Shown here: positions 37,033 through 49,454 of the stretch, piece by piece
Position numbering within the stretch: the stretch's first letter is position 1
Layout: every line of letters begins with the position of its first letter
Source: Gordionus sp. m RMFG-2023
Lineage: Eukaryota; Nematomorpha; Gordioida; Chordodea; Parachordodidae
DNA length: 64,000 bases
Reading direction: 5' to 3'
Assembly: GCF_954871325.1 (NCBI RefSeq)
Contig: NC_088775.1
Span: forward strand, 26,699,561-26,763,560
The notes under the pieces: model-generated
What the model was told of the DNA's origin: nothing
What the model saw: the letters and a program-made list of their open reading frames with translations, nothing else
Databases searched by the model: none
Position numbers and translations under genes: made by a program

Positions 37033-37640
37033 GTAATAAATATAAAATAATTTTTATTTTTTAGTATTGAAAAAATACAAATACTAAATACTTTAAAAAA
37101 TATTCAAACGAAATATTGTTTTAATAAACGTGGACGATTAACTATATTTACAAACCGGGGTCGTAAATTTTTTTTATTCCCGTTTGGTATTTCATTAAAG
37201 AATTGAAATTTATTTTATAAACAATGATTTAAAAGGTATATTAGCCTCCCTTTTGTTGCTTGTGTTAACTAATAAATGATCGGTTGGGCATTGAAGACTA
37301 AGACCGTTGAGTTGTTTGTTAATCTGTATAGATAAAAAAGATGATAAAGATATTAGATGGAAAAATGTAACCACTCAATTTCGATGGTAACTAGGCGAAT
37401 CATCAATTAAATGGGTTTAATTTAATGTTTAAAATTTTTTCCAAAAATTATTTGAATTTATCCTGAATTTTCAATATGAATTCGTTATTTTTAAAATGGA
37501 TGATAAACTAAAAATATGCATAATTTTTGGTATGTATAGACATTTAAGTATTAAAATAAGCTTTGATGTGCCGGTAAATGGCATAAGATGTGCTCTATAT
37601 TGTGATAACTTATGAAAATGTTAAGAAAGTATTCTTCAGA
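37033..37640. other. AT-rich, probable LINE 3' region
   Basis: Lies between the hAT right end and the first LINE motif on the - strand. No motif of its own. Confidence 0.4.
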
Positions 37641-40640
37641 CATAGTCATATTAGCTAAAGGGGACCCTAATAGGGTTAAATTATTCAGGAGAGATAATTT
37701 TATAATCCTCCATATTTGGTGGTATGCTGTTTAGAAAGCATAATTCAGTTTTATCTATATTAAGTGATAGATCAGTAGCTTGTAAATTTTTTCCAAATAT
37801 TTTAAAGCTCAAAATACGCTAGATGAGGGGTCACAGATGATTCCATCATCTAAATATTACAGATTAACGTCTAATTTGAAACTCTGTTATTTGGTAAGAT
37901 GATAAATTCTAAAGCAACTCTTATTGTATACCATCTTAGGACAGAATCTAAGGTTTGTTAGTTAAAGGAGTGTGATAGCCTAAGAGGATTCGACAAATTT
38001 AGAGTAACAAGGAAAAGTTTCATGGAAGAATTTTAAAAAAGAGGTACGATGTAAGCTATTAAAGAAGTTTATAAAATCAGGTTTACAGATTATTGAGACA
38101 GGCGGGTAGTTTTTTATGTAAATTCGTAAAGAATGAGCTGTAATTTCGCAATTGCACTTGATCCCAAAACGTAGTTGGTAAAAGTTTAAAATGTTGTCAG
38201 GATGATGTTTGACATGTTCGATGATTATTATATCTTCTTTAAAGAAGTTTACTGCAATAGGACGCCATCATCTGGCATGGTTAAAGGGATTAGATGGGCT
38301 CCGAAAAGGATTTGGTGAGTTTGGATAGTAATGTCCTTATTCAAAAAGTTGTTTAAACCTAGAATTTTTGAATTTATTAAGTATTGAAAATAAGAGGATC
38401 AGAACGTTGATAATTTAATCATTGTAAAAATTGTAATCATCTGGATTCGAGGGGGGGGGGGGTAGATTCTTCGTGGATCTCTGGATAAAGTTGTTTCAAT
38501 AGTAGCAACGTTCCTTCGTTAATAAGAGAAGGTTGTCTGAAGATATAAGTTTAATTGCCCCGCCTATGTCACCTTTGTTTATTTTATTTAATATTATTTT
38601 GCATTTGTAAGTTATTTAATCTACTTGCTTTTTATTGTTACAGAGTTGGGCAGGTCCTCTTGAAAAAGAATCTAGATACAGATAGATTCTTTGTGAAAAA
38701 ATGAATCTAAGATACAGATACTAGTATCTTTTTCAAAATATCAACAAGATAAAAGATACTTGTATCTTTTACTTAATTAGAGTATCTTAAATACAAGATA
38801 CTTTTAAATTATCATTACCAATTAAATTAGAATAGCTTATAAAACACAATTTTTACTATTTATTTGTGAAGAACGTAACATAAACATATAACAAGAATGA
38901 ATATTTACAAAAATTTATAAAACATTTAATGATGAGTTAATTATAATAATCAGGCATTTTACCATAGAATAAGAAGGGAGACTATATTTTTAATTGGAGT
39001 TGAAATATTAATTTGCAGAGTATTTAAAATACATTCATTATAAGACAATCAAATTTTTCAAATAATATATCATCAAACCTTTGCCGTTTCGGCGTACTTA
39101 ACATTGTACCAAAACTAAATAACCTTAATTGGAGCTGATGAAGGTATTACAGTATTATATGTATAAAAAATTTCCTTAATGGAAGGATAATAATTAAGCA
39201 TTTATAATATATTTCGACTTAATATAATTTAAAACCTCCAGCTCAATATTATTTGTATTATTGAACTCAGTATCATTTGTTTTACTAAAAGAAAAATAAT
39301 CATCGTTTGATCTTGATTATATACTCTGATACTACATTTAGGGCTTTTTTATTAAGATATTTTGAAATTATTTTTTTATTATCCGACTCAATCGATAAGT
39401 TCTTAAAATATGGATGTGATTTTGATATCAAAGAAGCCACATTATATTCAAATCATAGGAAAATATTTTCTTAAAATCTTTTGCCCATACCATCTTAGGC
39501 AGCTTTTAATAAAGGTAGACAATATTGTAAACTTGAATTTTTAAGATAACCTATGCCCCTTTTAACTACACATAAATAATATACTTGTTTAACAAAATTG
39601 TGTTTAATTTATCATTTTTTTGTTTTATACAGGTTTTACATCTAGCCTGTAAATTGTCTCTTTTAACTTTTATTTTAAAAAAATTTCCAAATTTCAAGAT
39701 TGGGATATAATTCAGGGGAACTTATTTCTATAAATAAATTTCACACCATGAGTGGTGATCATCCTACAAATTAAAAATATTGCATAAAATTGGTAATGAT
39801 ATTCTATCGAGGTACATTTATATATAAAATATAATCTATACTTATTTCGTTTTGGTGTTATTTTTTATCTTTCTACCTCAATACGAGTTGTTAATTTTAC
39901 AGGTAAATTTTGTCAATATATTAAAATATGGCAGAAAAAAATATGGAAATTAATACAAGATTTTCGAAGAAAATAAAATATATACTGATGTAAAATTTTA
40001 AACATGAATATTAAAAAGAATCTGTATCTGTATCTTTAGTCAAGAAAATGAAAAAGATACAGGATTCTTTTCAGAATAAAGGATCTTATATACAGATACA
40101 AGTATCTTATTAGAAATGTCAAAAAGATACTGAGTACAAGATACAAAAGGATCTTGTATCTTAGATACAAGTATTTGCGGTACTGCCCAACTCTGTATTG
40201 TTATGAGTGTAGTTAAACATTTGGATAGAGTTAAATTTTTTATGTGTGATCTAATTTATTCATTTAATGAGGTATCTTTGTTAACTGGGGACATAAGACA
40301 TTTGTGAGAAGGACAGTTTACCTTCTAACGATTTTAAACAATTTGTGTTGTCATTAAATTTTGTGATTAGTTTTGTGATTAGTTTTGTGACAAAATTAGC
40401 AAGGTTTATGGATTTATTAGGTAGATGTCTCAAGTTGGATTTTTTTCTCCATTCAAAAAATCTTTCAATAAAATTTATTAGGGGATGGATGTGGCTCAAT
40501 ATTATTTATTAAGGGTTTGAATATTGATATATTTCATTTGTTGAAGGTTTTGAGAGGAAGGGCATGTTATTCCTTTTGTAACTATTATCATCGCTGGGCT
40601 TCTTTTATAAATAATTATACATTTATATTTAAAATGTCAA
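37640..40640 (-). mobile_element. LINE relic (reverse transcriptase), split by a hAT element
   Basis: Read on the - strand from right to left, translated pieces keep the order of a LINE reverse transcriptase: a segment around WRKKSNLRHLP (40480-40400), then beyond the hAT insertion KGDIGGAIKLISSDN (38580-38530), LLKQLYPEIHEEST (38500-38460), RWWRPIAV (38280-38255), a block resembling KPDFINFFNSL and FLKFFHETFP (38110-38010), and the catalytic box YLDDGIICDP (37860-37820), then LSLNIDKTEL. It resembles the invertebrate LINE type with WRPIAVG, DF.NAFNS and YLDD boxes. Frames are broken many times and no 5' end is visible. Confidence 0.75.
38641..40195 (-). mobile_element. hAT element, 1.56 kb, inserted in the LINE
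   Basis: Terminal inverted repeats CAGAGTTGGGCAG and CTGCCCAACTCTG, flanked by exact 8-bp duplications TATTGTTA (38633-38640 and 40196-40203). Both subterminal regions are arrays of AGATACAAGATAC-like words over about 180 bp. On the - strand near 39130-39070 the sequence reads RLFSFGTMLSTPKRQRF, the C-terminal signature of a hAT transposase. The rest of the enzyme is missing or worn, so it is a deletion derivative. Confidence 0.93.
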
Positions 40641-41160
40641 TCGATTGTTTAAGATTTCGTGATTGGTAGAAAAGAAAGAAAATTTTATTATTAAAATATT
40701 CAACGCCAATCATTTTTTTTGTTGAATTTTTTTCATTTTTTTACAAAAAATTGTTTTATTTTTATTTTTTTCATTTATTTTTTTTGAAAATATACTTTTG
40801 AATAAAAAAACCTTCAATTTTTGAATTATATTTTTTCAACGATTTAATGTTAAATATTTGTAGAAGTATTTTGGATTAAATTAATGAGGAAATAAAATTT
40901 AAAAGCATATTATCAATATAAGATTAACACGGAGATATTAGAAATTAAATTTGTTAGTTCTGAGAGTAAGTTGAAGGTCAGTTTTATTTAAAATTATGTT
41001 TATATAAAAGATTGGTCCTTGTTACTTTGATTAGTTTTGCACAGAAGCTACAAATTGATGACATTATTAATTCTTTTAAAATGTAATTTTTTTTCACAAA
41101 AATTATTTATTTCTTTGTATGACTTTGAATATATTAAATAGTATTTTAATTTTAATGTGT
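40641..41160. other. intergenic, AT-rich
   Basis: Long T-rich runs near 40710-40790. No gene or element end found. Confidence 0.5.
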
Positions 41161-43562
41161 AGGGAATTCGATCCAACATAAATATTTTTTAGCATTAATG
41201 TAAAAGCATGAAACGTTCTCGGAAATTTTCTACATATACTCGGTAATGAAACTTAAAAATTTCCATTAAAATTATTGGATATTTAATATATTCTTAAAAT
41301 TTGAATTTGAAAACGCGTTCTTCATAATAATCTATGTGTAGCTCGAAAGTATTTGCTGGCAAACGTTAACGAGTCTCCGTAATCTTCATCAAGCTTTCAT
41401 ATTTCACATTATTTATTTACCGATTTATACCCAGATTTGCATATTATTAAGTGATAAATCGATTATATCACAAGTACACAGAATTCATTTTTCATTATTT
41501 TAATAAAAATGATATATGAATTTTCTTATTTATAGCGATAAGAAATACATAATATAATGTGTGGAAAAACGCAAAGAGTTTTGCTGTCAGAATATATATT
41601 TTCCAGGTTTGATCCTGGTTTCAATGATTTTTGACTAATCAATGATAAAATATCATATGGCATGGCTGAAGTTAATTGCCTAATTGCAGAATTTAATCTT
41701 GATATCGTAGTTTTTTCATTCATGCAGAATTTCCATCAAATAGTGGTTTTTGGGAAAACGTGGGAATATGGGAAAATGCAAAGCATGTTCAACCTTTGAA
41801 TTGTGCAGAGGCCTTTGTCTGCACCAAACTATAATCGCTATAAAACTTTCATCCATTCTTTTTTTCCGGCGAATTCTACTTTGGAGAGAGAATTTGATCG
41901 TTTTGGAAGAACCCATTCCAAGTCATAATAAATTTATCAATAAACGCGGGAAAAAGTCAAATTCCATAAAATGCAATTTATATTTACAACATAAAATTAT
42001 TGGTACTACATATAATAATAATTTAGTTATCTAACTACTGAAATTTAAAAAAATAAAAATATACCATCAGCAGATAGAGATATTATTATCTAAGAAGAAC
42101 ACGAGCTAAACTCCTCATTCTCCGATTATAATTGGATATATTTCGTTTTCGATATGATCATCATCGCGTCATTTTATTATTTTTGCCTATTCGTGTCATT
42201 TCTCAATTTATTCGATTCATATTTAATATATTTAGGGATTAGCTTTTGCTTTAATCATTATCTAACCACACCACTTCTACTAATTACTTCCTATGAACCC
42301 ATCTTCTGTCTCTACGAAATTATTATTAACTAACAAAACAAAATATGGCTTAAAATTAACAAAAAATTCCCCCTCTAATAATATCCGAAACTTTCAGGGT
42401 TAGGGAAATATAAGGAATTTAGGAACATTTGAAGAACTTAAATGTCCCAAATGGACTAAAAATCAAAATATCTTGACAATTTTTTTTTCGCCTAAAATGA
42501 GTCATGCTTCTACTTTAATAAATTAACTAAATAGAGTAAAAACCCAAAAAAAGTTTTAAACTGCTGTCTATTAATTTTTGATGTGTAAACTTTTATTTGA
42601 TATTTGAAATTTTAATGATCGAATGTGATGTTAATTAATCAAGAATGAGGAGGTTAACTCATGTTCTTCGATAATAATACCTCTATCTGCTGATGATATA
42701 TTTTTATTTTCTAAAAATTCAGGAGTTAAAATAACTGGGTGATTATAATATTTAGTATAATTATAAATTGCATTTTATGAAAAATTAACTTTTTCACGTG
42801 TTTATTGCTTAGTTTATTAAGATTTTAGGAATGGGTTCTTCTAAAATAAGACCAAAATATCTAAAAAGCAGCATTCGTCGGAGGAGTTGACAAAAGTCTT
42901 GTAGTTATTATACTTATAGACTGGTGTAGACAAGGCCTTTCCACAATATCAGAGGTTAAACATTTGCACTTTCCCATATTCCCACGTTTTCCCAAAAAAT
43001 ATTCATTGATCGAAATTCTGCGTGTTTGGTCAAAACAACTCCGATATACAGATCGAATTATGCAATTTAGAGCATTGATCGCCAAGCCATATGATATCTC
43101 ATCATTGGTTAGTTAAAAATCATTGAAACTAGGATCAAATATGTTTTCTGCGAAATGAATATTCTGACAACAAAATTCCTTGCATTTTTTCACTCACTAT
43201 AAAATATTTCTGATCACTATAGATAACAAAATTCATATATCATTTTTATTTTATATTGAAATAATGAAAAATACATTCTATTTGTGATATTATCGATTTA
43301 TCACTTTCTAATATGCCAATCTGAGTATAGATCGGAATTAATATGTTACAAATATTTTCAAGAGCTACCCAGAGATAATTATCCAGAATTCGTGCACGTG
43401 TTTCTCTTTTAAATTCATATTTTAGTAATAAATTAAATATCGGGAATTTTAATGGAAATTTTTATAAATCCATTGCAGGGAATATGTATGAAATTCCACG
43501 GAACGTTTCCTACTTTTACATTATTACTTAAAAATAAATTGATGTTGGATTTCCCCCAAAAT
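41161..43562. mobile_element. large fold-back element, arms ~0.95 kb
   Basis: The left arm (41161-42125) and right arm (42635-43562) are diverged inverted copies. Landmarks in order are AATCCAACAT, TAATGTAAAAG, GAAACGTTC, GATAAATCGAT, ACGTGGGAATATGGGAAA, AGGCCTTGTCT with its variant, GGAATGGGTTCTTC and CAGCAGATAGAG. The loop (42126-42634) is AT-rich. No transposase frame; the short ORFs in both arms mirror each other and are accidental. No clear target duplication. Confidence 0.8.
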
Positions 43563-43985
43563 CGCATAGCCATCCACACGATTTCTACAGTCACAACTGC
43601 CAATTCAGGAAAATGGCATAGCTTCTTTAGTCACATTGTCTTTCTGCAAGACCATGGTGATCTATTCAAAAAAAGGTGGCCTCTTTCGGGTTGGATTGGG
43701 ATTTCATTTTTATTAAATCATCTGGCTGGGTCAGAAAAATTGGTCTCTACAAAATATTAAGTCTAACAATACTTTATAAATTGATAATTTAAGAATAAGG
43801 AGTCTTTTAAAACTAGAAATGATAATAACATGACTATAGCATCACAATGTCAAGACTCTAATTATTTTATAAAGTTAAGTTGTTGTAATTTATTTTTTGG
43901 ACTGATATAATATAAAGGTTGATAATTGTAAATATTTATTTTTTCTGACAGATAACTAATAATTTTCGTATCACGTCAATACCGC
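43563..43985. other. intergenic
   Basis: A 100-codon open frame covers 43452-43760 but begins inside the fold-back arm and has no recognisable motif; I do not annotate it as a gene. The rest is AT-rich. Confidence 0.4.
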
Positions 43986-43990
43986 GAGAC

Positions 43991-45672
43991 TTTTCCCGCG
44001 AAATGCATTATCGTGGAATGCATTACAGCGAATGTTGATTACTGCGATAAGATATTATAGCTAATGCTTTATAGCGAAAACATTATCTCGAATGCATTAC
44101 CTCAAATGCTGATTACCGCGAAAAGATATTATAGCGAATGCATTATCGCGATTGCATCATAGCGAAATTAGTATTGCGAATGTGTTATAGCGAATACATT
44201 TTCGCGAAAAAGATTATCGCGAATGCATTACAGCGAATGCCTTATCGTGAGTGCATCATAGCGAATGTTTTAGAGCGAAGACATTACCCCAAATGCATTA
44301 TCGCAAATTTTTATAGCGATTGTATTAACGCGAATGCATTACCGCGAAATTATTATCATAAAATGCATTACGGCGATTATATTATAGCGAATGCAATATC
44401 GCGAATGCAATATCGCGAATGTAATATCGCGAATCCAATATCGCGAATGCATTATCACGTATGTAATAGTGATTTATATATGACAAATGGTTGATATAAT
44501 TAATATAAAATATTAAAATTCTTTGATATTTATCCACTTACTTTCTAATAAGGAGTTCATCATTAATATGTTTTTATTATTTTAATATATCGGAAACCAT
44601 AAATTTGTTATTGGAAGTTCCTGGCCGATAATATTTTTTCACCGGATCTCTATTTCTCTAAGGAAATTCTTTAGACTCTCTAATTATATAGTAACTTATT
44701 TAGCAAGTTCAGACCCAAAAAGCCATTGATTAAGCAATAAGAGAACTTTATACAAATTCATTATCAAAATATGCTTATCAAGTAAATACGAAATCCCTCA
44801 CTAATTAAAGCATGTTTTGTTAAAGAATAATATAAATAATTTCCGAGGACCAATAATCTGCTTGGCTCAATATTTTAAATAGACTTTTCTTGGCGCCTTG
44901 CAAATTTAATTTATTCAGCCAACCATCCAAAATCTTTATTTATTTATAGACCCGAGCCTAAAATTTTAGCCTGAGCCTGTCCCAAATTTAATTGGAAAAT
45001 ATAGCCAAAGGCATATTTAAGTAATCAATTAATATAAAAATTTAATTCATTTACCCTAATCCTAGAGAAATCTGTTTTATTGCTTGGAATCTTTTTATAT
45101 ATATTTTTAGTCAAAAAAATCAAAAGCCTAGCCCTATTTTCAAAAAAAAGAAGTTTCTATACCCAAACCCTAGTTTAACTTAATATTCAGGTTCAACTAA
45201 GTCTATCTAAAGGCCGATAAATATAAAATTGTAATTTTCATCATACTCCATTCCATATATTGCTACTGATATAATTCATTTAAGATAATGCATTCGTGAT
45301 TATGCTTTCACGACAATGCATAGTGATTTTGCATTCGTGATAATACATTAGAGGTAATACATTCGCGATAATGCAAAACATTCGCTGTAAAGCTCTTACT
45401 TCTATGCATTCGCGATAATTCTTTCGCAGTAATACATTCGCGGTAAAGCCTTTGCCGCAATGCATTCGCGGTAATGCTTTCGCTGGAATACATTCGTGAT
45501 AATTCATTCGCTGTAATGTATTAGCTATAATACATTCGTTATAACATCTTCGCGGTATTACATTTGCTATAATTTTTTTGCTGTATTTTTGCTATAATGC
45601 ATTCGCTTTAATAATATTCAGCGGTAATTGACATTCGCGATAGCACATTTCGCGCTAAATTTTGCGGTATTT
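43991..45672. mobile_element. fold-back element with GCGAATGCATTATC array arms
   Basis: The left arm (43991-44465) consists of about 25 variants of a 17-20-bp word: GCGAATGCATTATC, GCGAATGCATTACA, GCGAATGTAATATC. The right arm (45285-45672) is made of the inverted word (GCATTCGCGATAAT). The outer ends match as inverted copies, TACCGCGAGACTTTTCCCGCG and its counterpart ending CGCGCTAAATTTTGCGGTA. The spacer is AT-rich with one degenerate GAGCCTG array near 44940-45010. No transposase; apparent ORFs of up to 118 codons are array translations. Confidence 0.8.
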
Positions 45673-46477
45673 ACATGTAACTCATATATTTATATTGAAA
45701 TTGGATAATTCCAATCCAATTTTTATAGTCAGAGCAAAAATCCTTTGACCATGTTGATTGGGATTTTAGTTACTCTTAAATAATCATTTTAAAATAATTG
45801 CCATATTTTTTCCAAATATTATTAAGTAATAAAATGTTGATTTTTCGAAATTTTAAATTTATTAAGCAAATCGATATTCAATAATTTATAAACATTAATA
45901 GCCAAAATTCTTTTGCTATTCATAAAATTAATATTATATTTAGAGATATCTTACAGCATCGGTATATTTCAGCACAGTTCGAAAGTTCCCGAAAAATATT
46001 AAAAAAAGCAGGGATCAAAACCGAACCTGAACCGAACCGTTAAACTGCTAAAAACTAATATTTTTATCGAACCTAAACCGAACCTGAACCGTTAAAAAAT
46101 TTCTAGCCGAAACTAAACCGAACCACTAAAATGCCTCTGAACCGGTTTGAGCCTTATTATTTTATGCTTATAAAATGATGTGTAAGTTATTACTAGTATA
46201 TTGCAAATTTTTAAATTATATTCGAATTGTTTTAAAGATTATTATCAATCACATTTGAATTTGATTGATAAATGTTAGTCATAATTTTTATAAACTTTAG
46301 AATATTGCCATTTTACCACATTTTTTAAATATTTTAATCTTGTAAATTATAACGCCTAGAGAAAAATTAAATCCAATATATAAATTATTTACATATCTAA
46401 TATATATAATCTCCATAATCAAAACACGATCGTTTTCGTATCTCCCCATTGTATTTAAAATTTGTAATGTTAATTTT

Positions 46478-46545
46478 TTGCTATCTACGAGAGTCGAACA
46501 CAAACCTCCAGTTTCAAAGGCATGCTTACGCATGCACCAACTTGA
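46478..46545 (-). repeat. tRNA-like fossil
   Basis: On the - strand GTGTTCGACTCTCG resembles a T-arm with B box, preceded by TGGTGCATGCGTAAGCATGC and CCTTTGAAAC, which could be D- and anticodon-arm remnants. I could not pair an acceptor stem. Low-confidence tRNA-derived sequence. Confidence 0.3.
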
Positions 46546-49454
46546 ATATAATTAAATTTAAAATATTAATTATATATATATTAATTAATAGCTGATATTT
46601 TTAAAATTTTGCCGTTTATTAACATAACTAGCTGACGGTGTTGAAGGGTAATTATTTAGTTTGTGTGTATGGTACTAAATATATTTTAATAAATTTTAAA
46701 AAATATTAAAATTTAGGAGAAAAAGGTAAAATTGTTGCAATACAGTGAGCATTAAGAGTATTAGAAATATCTAAATTAAATTTGTGATGGAAATCATATT
46801 GGATATAATTTAAAATAGAGATGCTCTAAGATTTTTGAATTTTAAATATGGGTTATACATTGGCCTGAAAATTTTTTTTTGCAGACATAGCTAGGCCTGA
46901 TCAAAAAACCGAGGCTCATGCAACTTTCATATTCTGATTGTATTTTTAAATGAATTATGACTTTTACATATTTTATTTCAGTTCTTAACTACCAAAATTA
47001 TTATGGCCTTTGTGGGGCTTGAGAAAATTTTCTCAACATGATTATGAGCATGAACCTTTTGGGAATTTTTTATATTAGATATTATGCATATTATTTATAT
47101 GGGTCTCAGTTAAAAGCTAATTTAAATATAATTTTACTCAAAAAATAGTATTCACTATTAGTCCTAATGAGTTGGTCTTGGTCTGAAGTAGGATTGAGCG
47201 GGATTAAATAGAATAAAAAATGAATATGGTTTTTAGAGATTTACCTATCTCTAGGCTTGAGGTAAAAATTTCAAAATTATTACGCGTTGGCCAGGTTTGA
47301 GAAAAATTTTTTAAAATTATTATGGGTGGGGCTGGGATTGGAAAATATTTTTTATATTAGACTGGGTTTAGGGAAAATTTTTCAAAATTATTATCAGCTT
47401 AGACGCTTGGGAATTCTATTATCAACTATGGATCAGACATTCACCTAAAACAAATTTTTTTGCAGGCCTGGGGACCTGGCCTGAAGGTGGGAGGGGGTTA
47501 TAAAGAATAAAAATATATTATTTTCAAATAACAGGTAACAACTATCATAAAAGTAGGGAGAAAAACTATACCCCTCAACCCCGTCATTCTTGACGGGTTA
47601 TTAGCTAGTAGTATTATAAATGACACATCAAAATGTAATATTACTGATTGTTAAATAAATTGAAAGGCCATCATAAATCTTGAGCATCACATAAAAAGAT
47701 ACCACCATCTAGAATTCGATAAAATTAACAAAATATGACAACAAAAGCCTAATAAAATAAAAAAGTTTAAGATGTCATCAAGCCAACAGACGATAGAAGA
47801 AGCATTAATAGAACAAACAATATCAGTAAAACTAAATAAAAAAATAATAACCAATGCTTGTACTGAGTTGGTCACTTTTAATGGCAGACCATTCAAATTA
47901 ATTGATGATAACGGTTTTAAAAAAATTCTTGATCCTATATTAGAAGACGTGGGTAATATTAAAATTAATTCTCAAAATATTCAATCTAATGTTGCTGAAT
48001 AAGCCTTAAGTATTTGTCAAAATATAATCAAAGAAATAAATGATAACTTATTATCTTTAAAAAATGACTGTGTTACTCGTCTAGACAGGTCCATTATTGG
48101 GATTAATCTCCAGTATATTAAAAAAGCAAAAATTGTTTTTAGAACACTATTTTTGAACGACCCACTGCAGAAAATTTAAAAATATTTTTAAAAAGTATTA
48201 AATGATTATGAAATCAAAAAATCACAAATATACACTATAACAACTGACAATAGGGCAAATCTTATTAAGATAGTAAAATTATTTTTGGAGGATAGTGATG
48301 AAGACAATAAAATGTCTGAAAATGATGAAGAACAAATTCAAAATATAGATAATTTGAATGATGTTTTTACTAGTCACAAATGTACCTGATGAATTAACAA
48401 TCAATATTAATGATTCTCAATATAATATTATAAATATAAGATATGTTTCTCATACCTTACAACTTGTAGTAGATCATGCATTAAAAAATTGCTCAGTTTC
48501 TAATATATTAATACTCGTGCTGCGTGCAAGACGCTAAGGACAAAATCGATATCAATCATACTAAAAAATTTAACTTAAAAAGATTTATATTGGATTATCA
48601 TAGATTGTTAACAACCTATTACACGGAGAGAATGAATGAATTAAAAGATATGTGTGAGGTTATCAGTAGCATACGTGAACTTTATTTTACAGCTTTGGAA
48701 TGGGAAGCAGTTATAGGGTTGATTATTCTAAAACCAATTAAAGTGGCTACCAAGAACTTAAAATTTAAAGCTAACTTTAGGGAATTTTTATAGCATATGA
48801 CTAAAAGCTAAATTAGACATTTATATTTTACATCACCCTTTACTGGTTCAATAATAGATGCTATGAATTTTAGAGAGAAACAACTTTTAAATAACAATGC
48901 CTTTTGTCATTGCCTATATCTATTCAAGCTATGTTGAAAAAATATTATATTATATCTTATATAAATTTAATTAATAATTTTATTTACCTTAATTCATTAT
49001 TTTATTTTTACTTTATATATTTTTCTATCTATTCATAAAAAATAATAAGATTTTTTATTGATATTTTCAATTTTTATTATATAGATATCAAGTGTTTCCG
49101 ACTATATTAAAATTTGGCATAAAATGTATTTAAACTATGTTATAAGAGTCGAGGATTCTAGTGAAGGTGAATCAATGCCGGTTAATGTATCTTCATCTGA
49201 AGAGCATTTAGTAGAAAGTCTTCTTTAAAAAAAGATGGCAACAAAAAAATCTGTTACAAAAATCGGAGAATATTAGAAATATTTTAGTTAATTTTTCTAA
49301 AGAATCTGGATTAAATAAAACTATGAATATTTTAAATTATTGGAGAATCAGAGTAATCGATGGAATTATGTAAATTGTTTGATATCACACTGGTAGTGCC
49401 AGCTACCCAAGTTAGTGTGGAAAGATGTTTTTCAACAATTGAATTTATACTATC

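Noticed and set aside
41526-43085. Short ORFs on both strands with a shared GKRGNMGKCK segment
   Set aside because: They arise because the two arms of the 41.16-43.56-kb fold-back are inverted copies; no recognised domain.
44138-45507. ORFs with MHYRDCII/NALPRMHY-type protein repeats
   Set aside because: Read-through of the GCGAATGCATTATC arrays; the repeat exists at DNA level and the frames are incidental.
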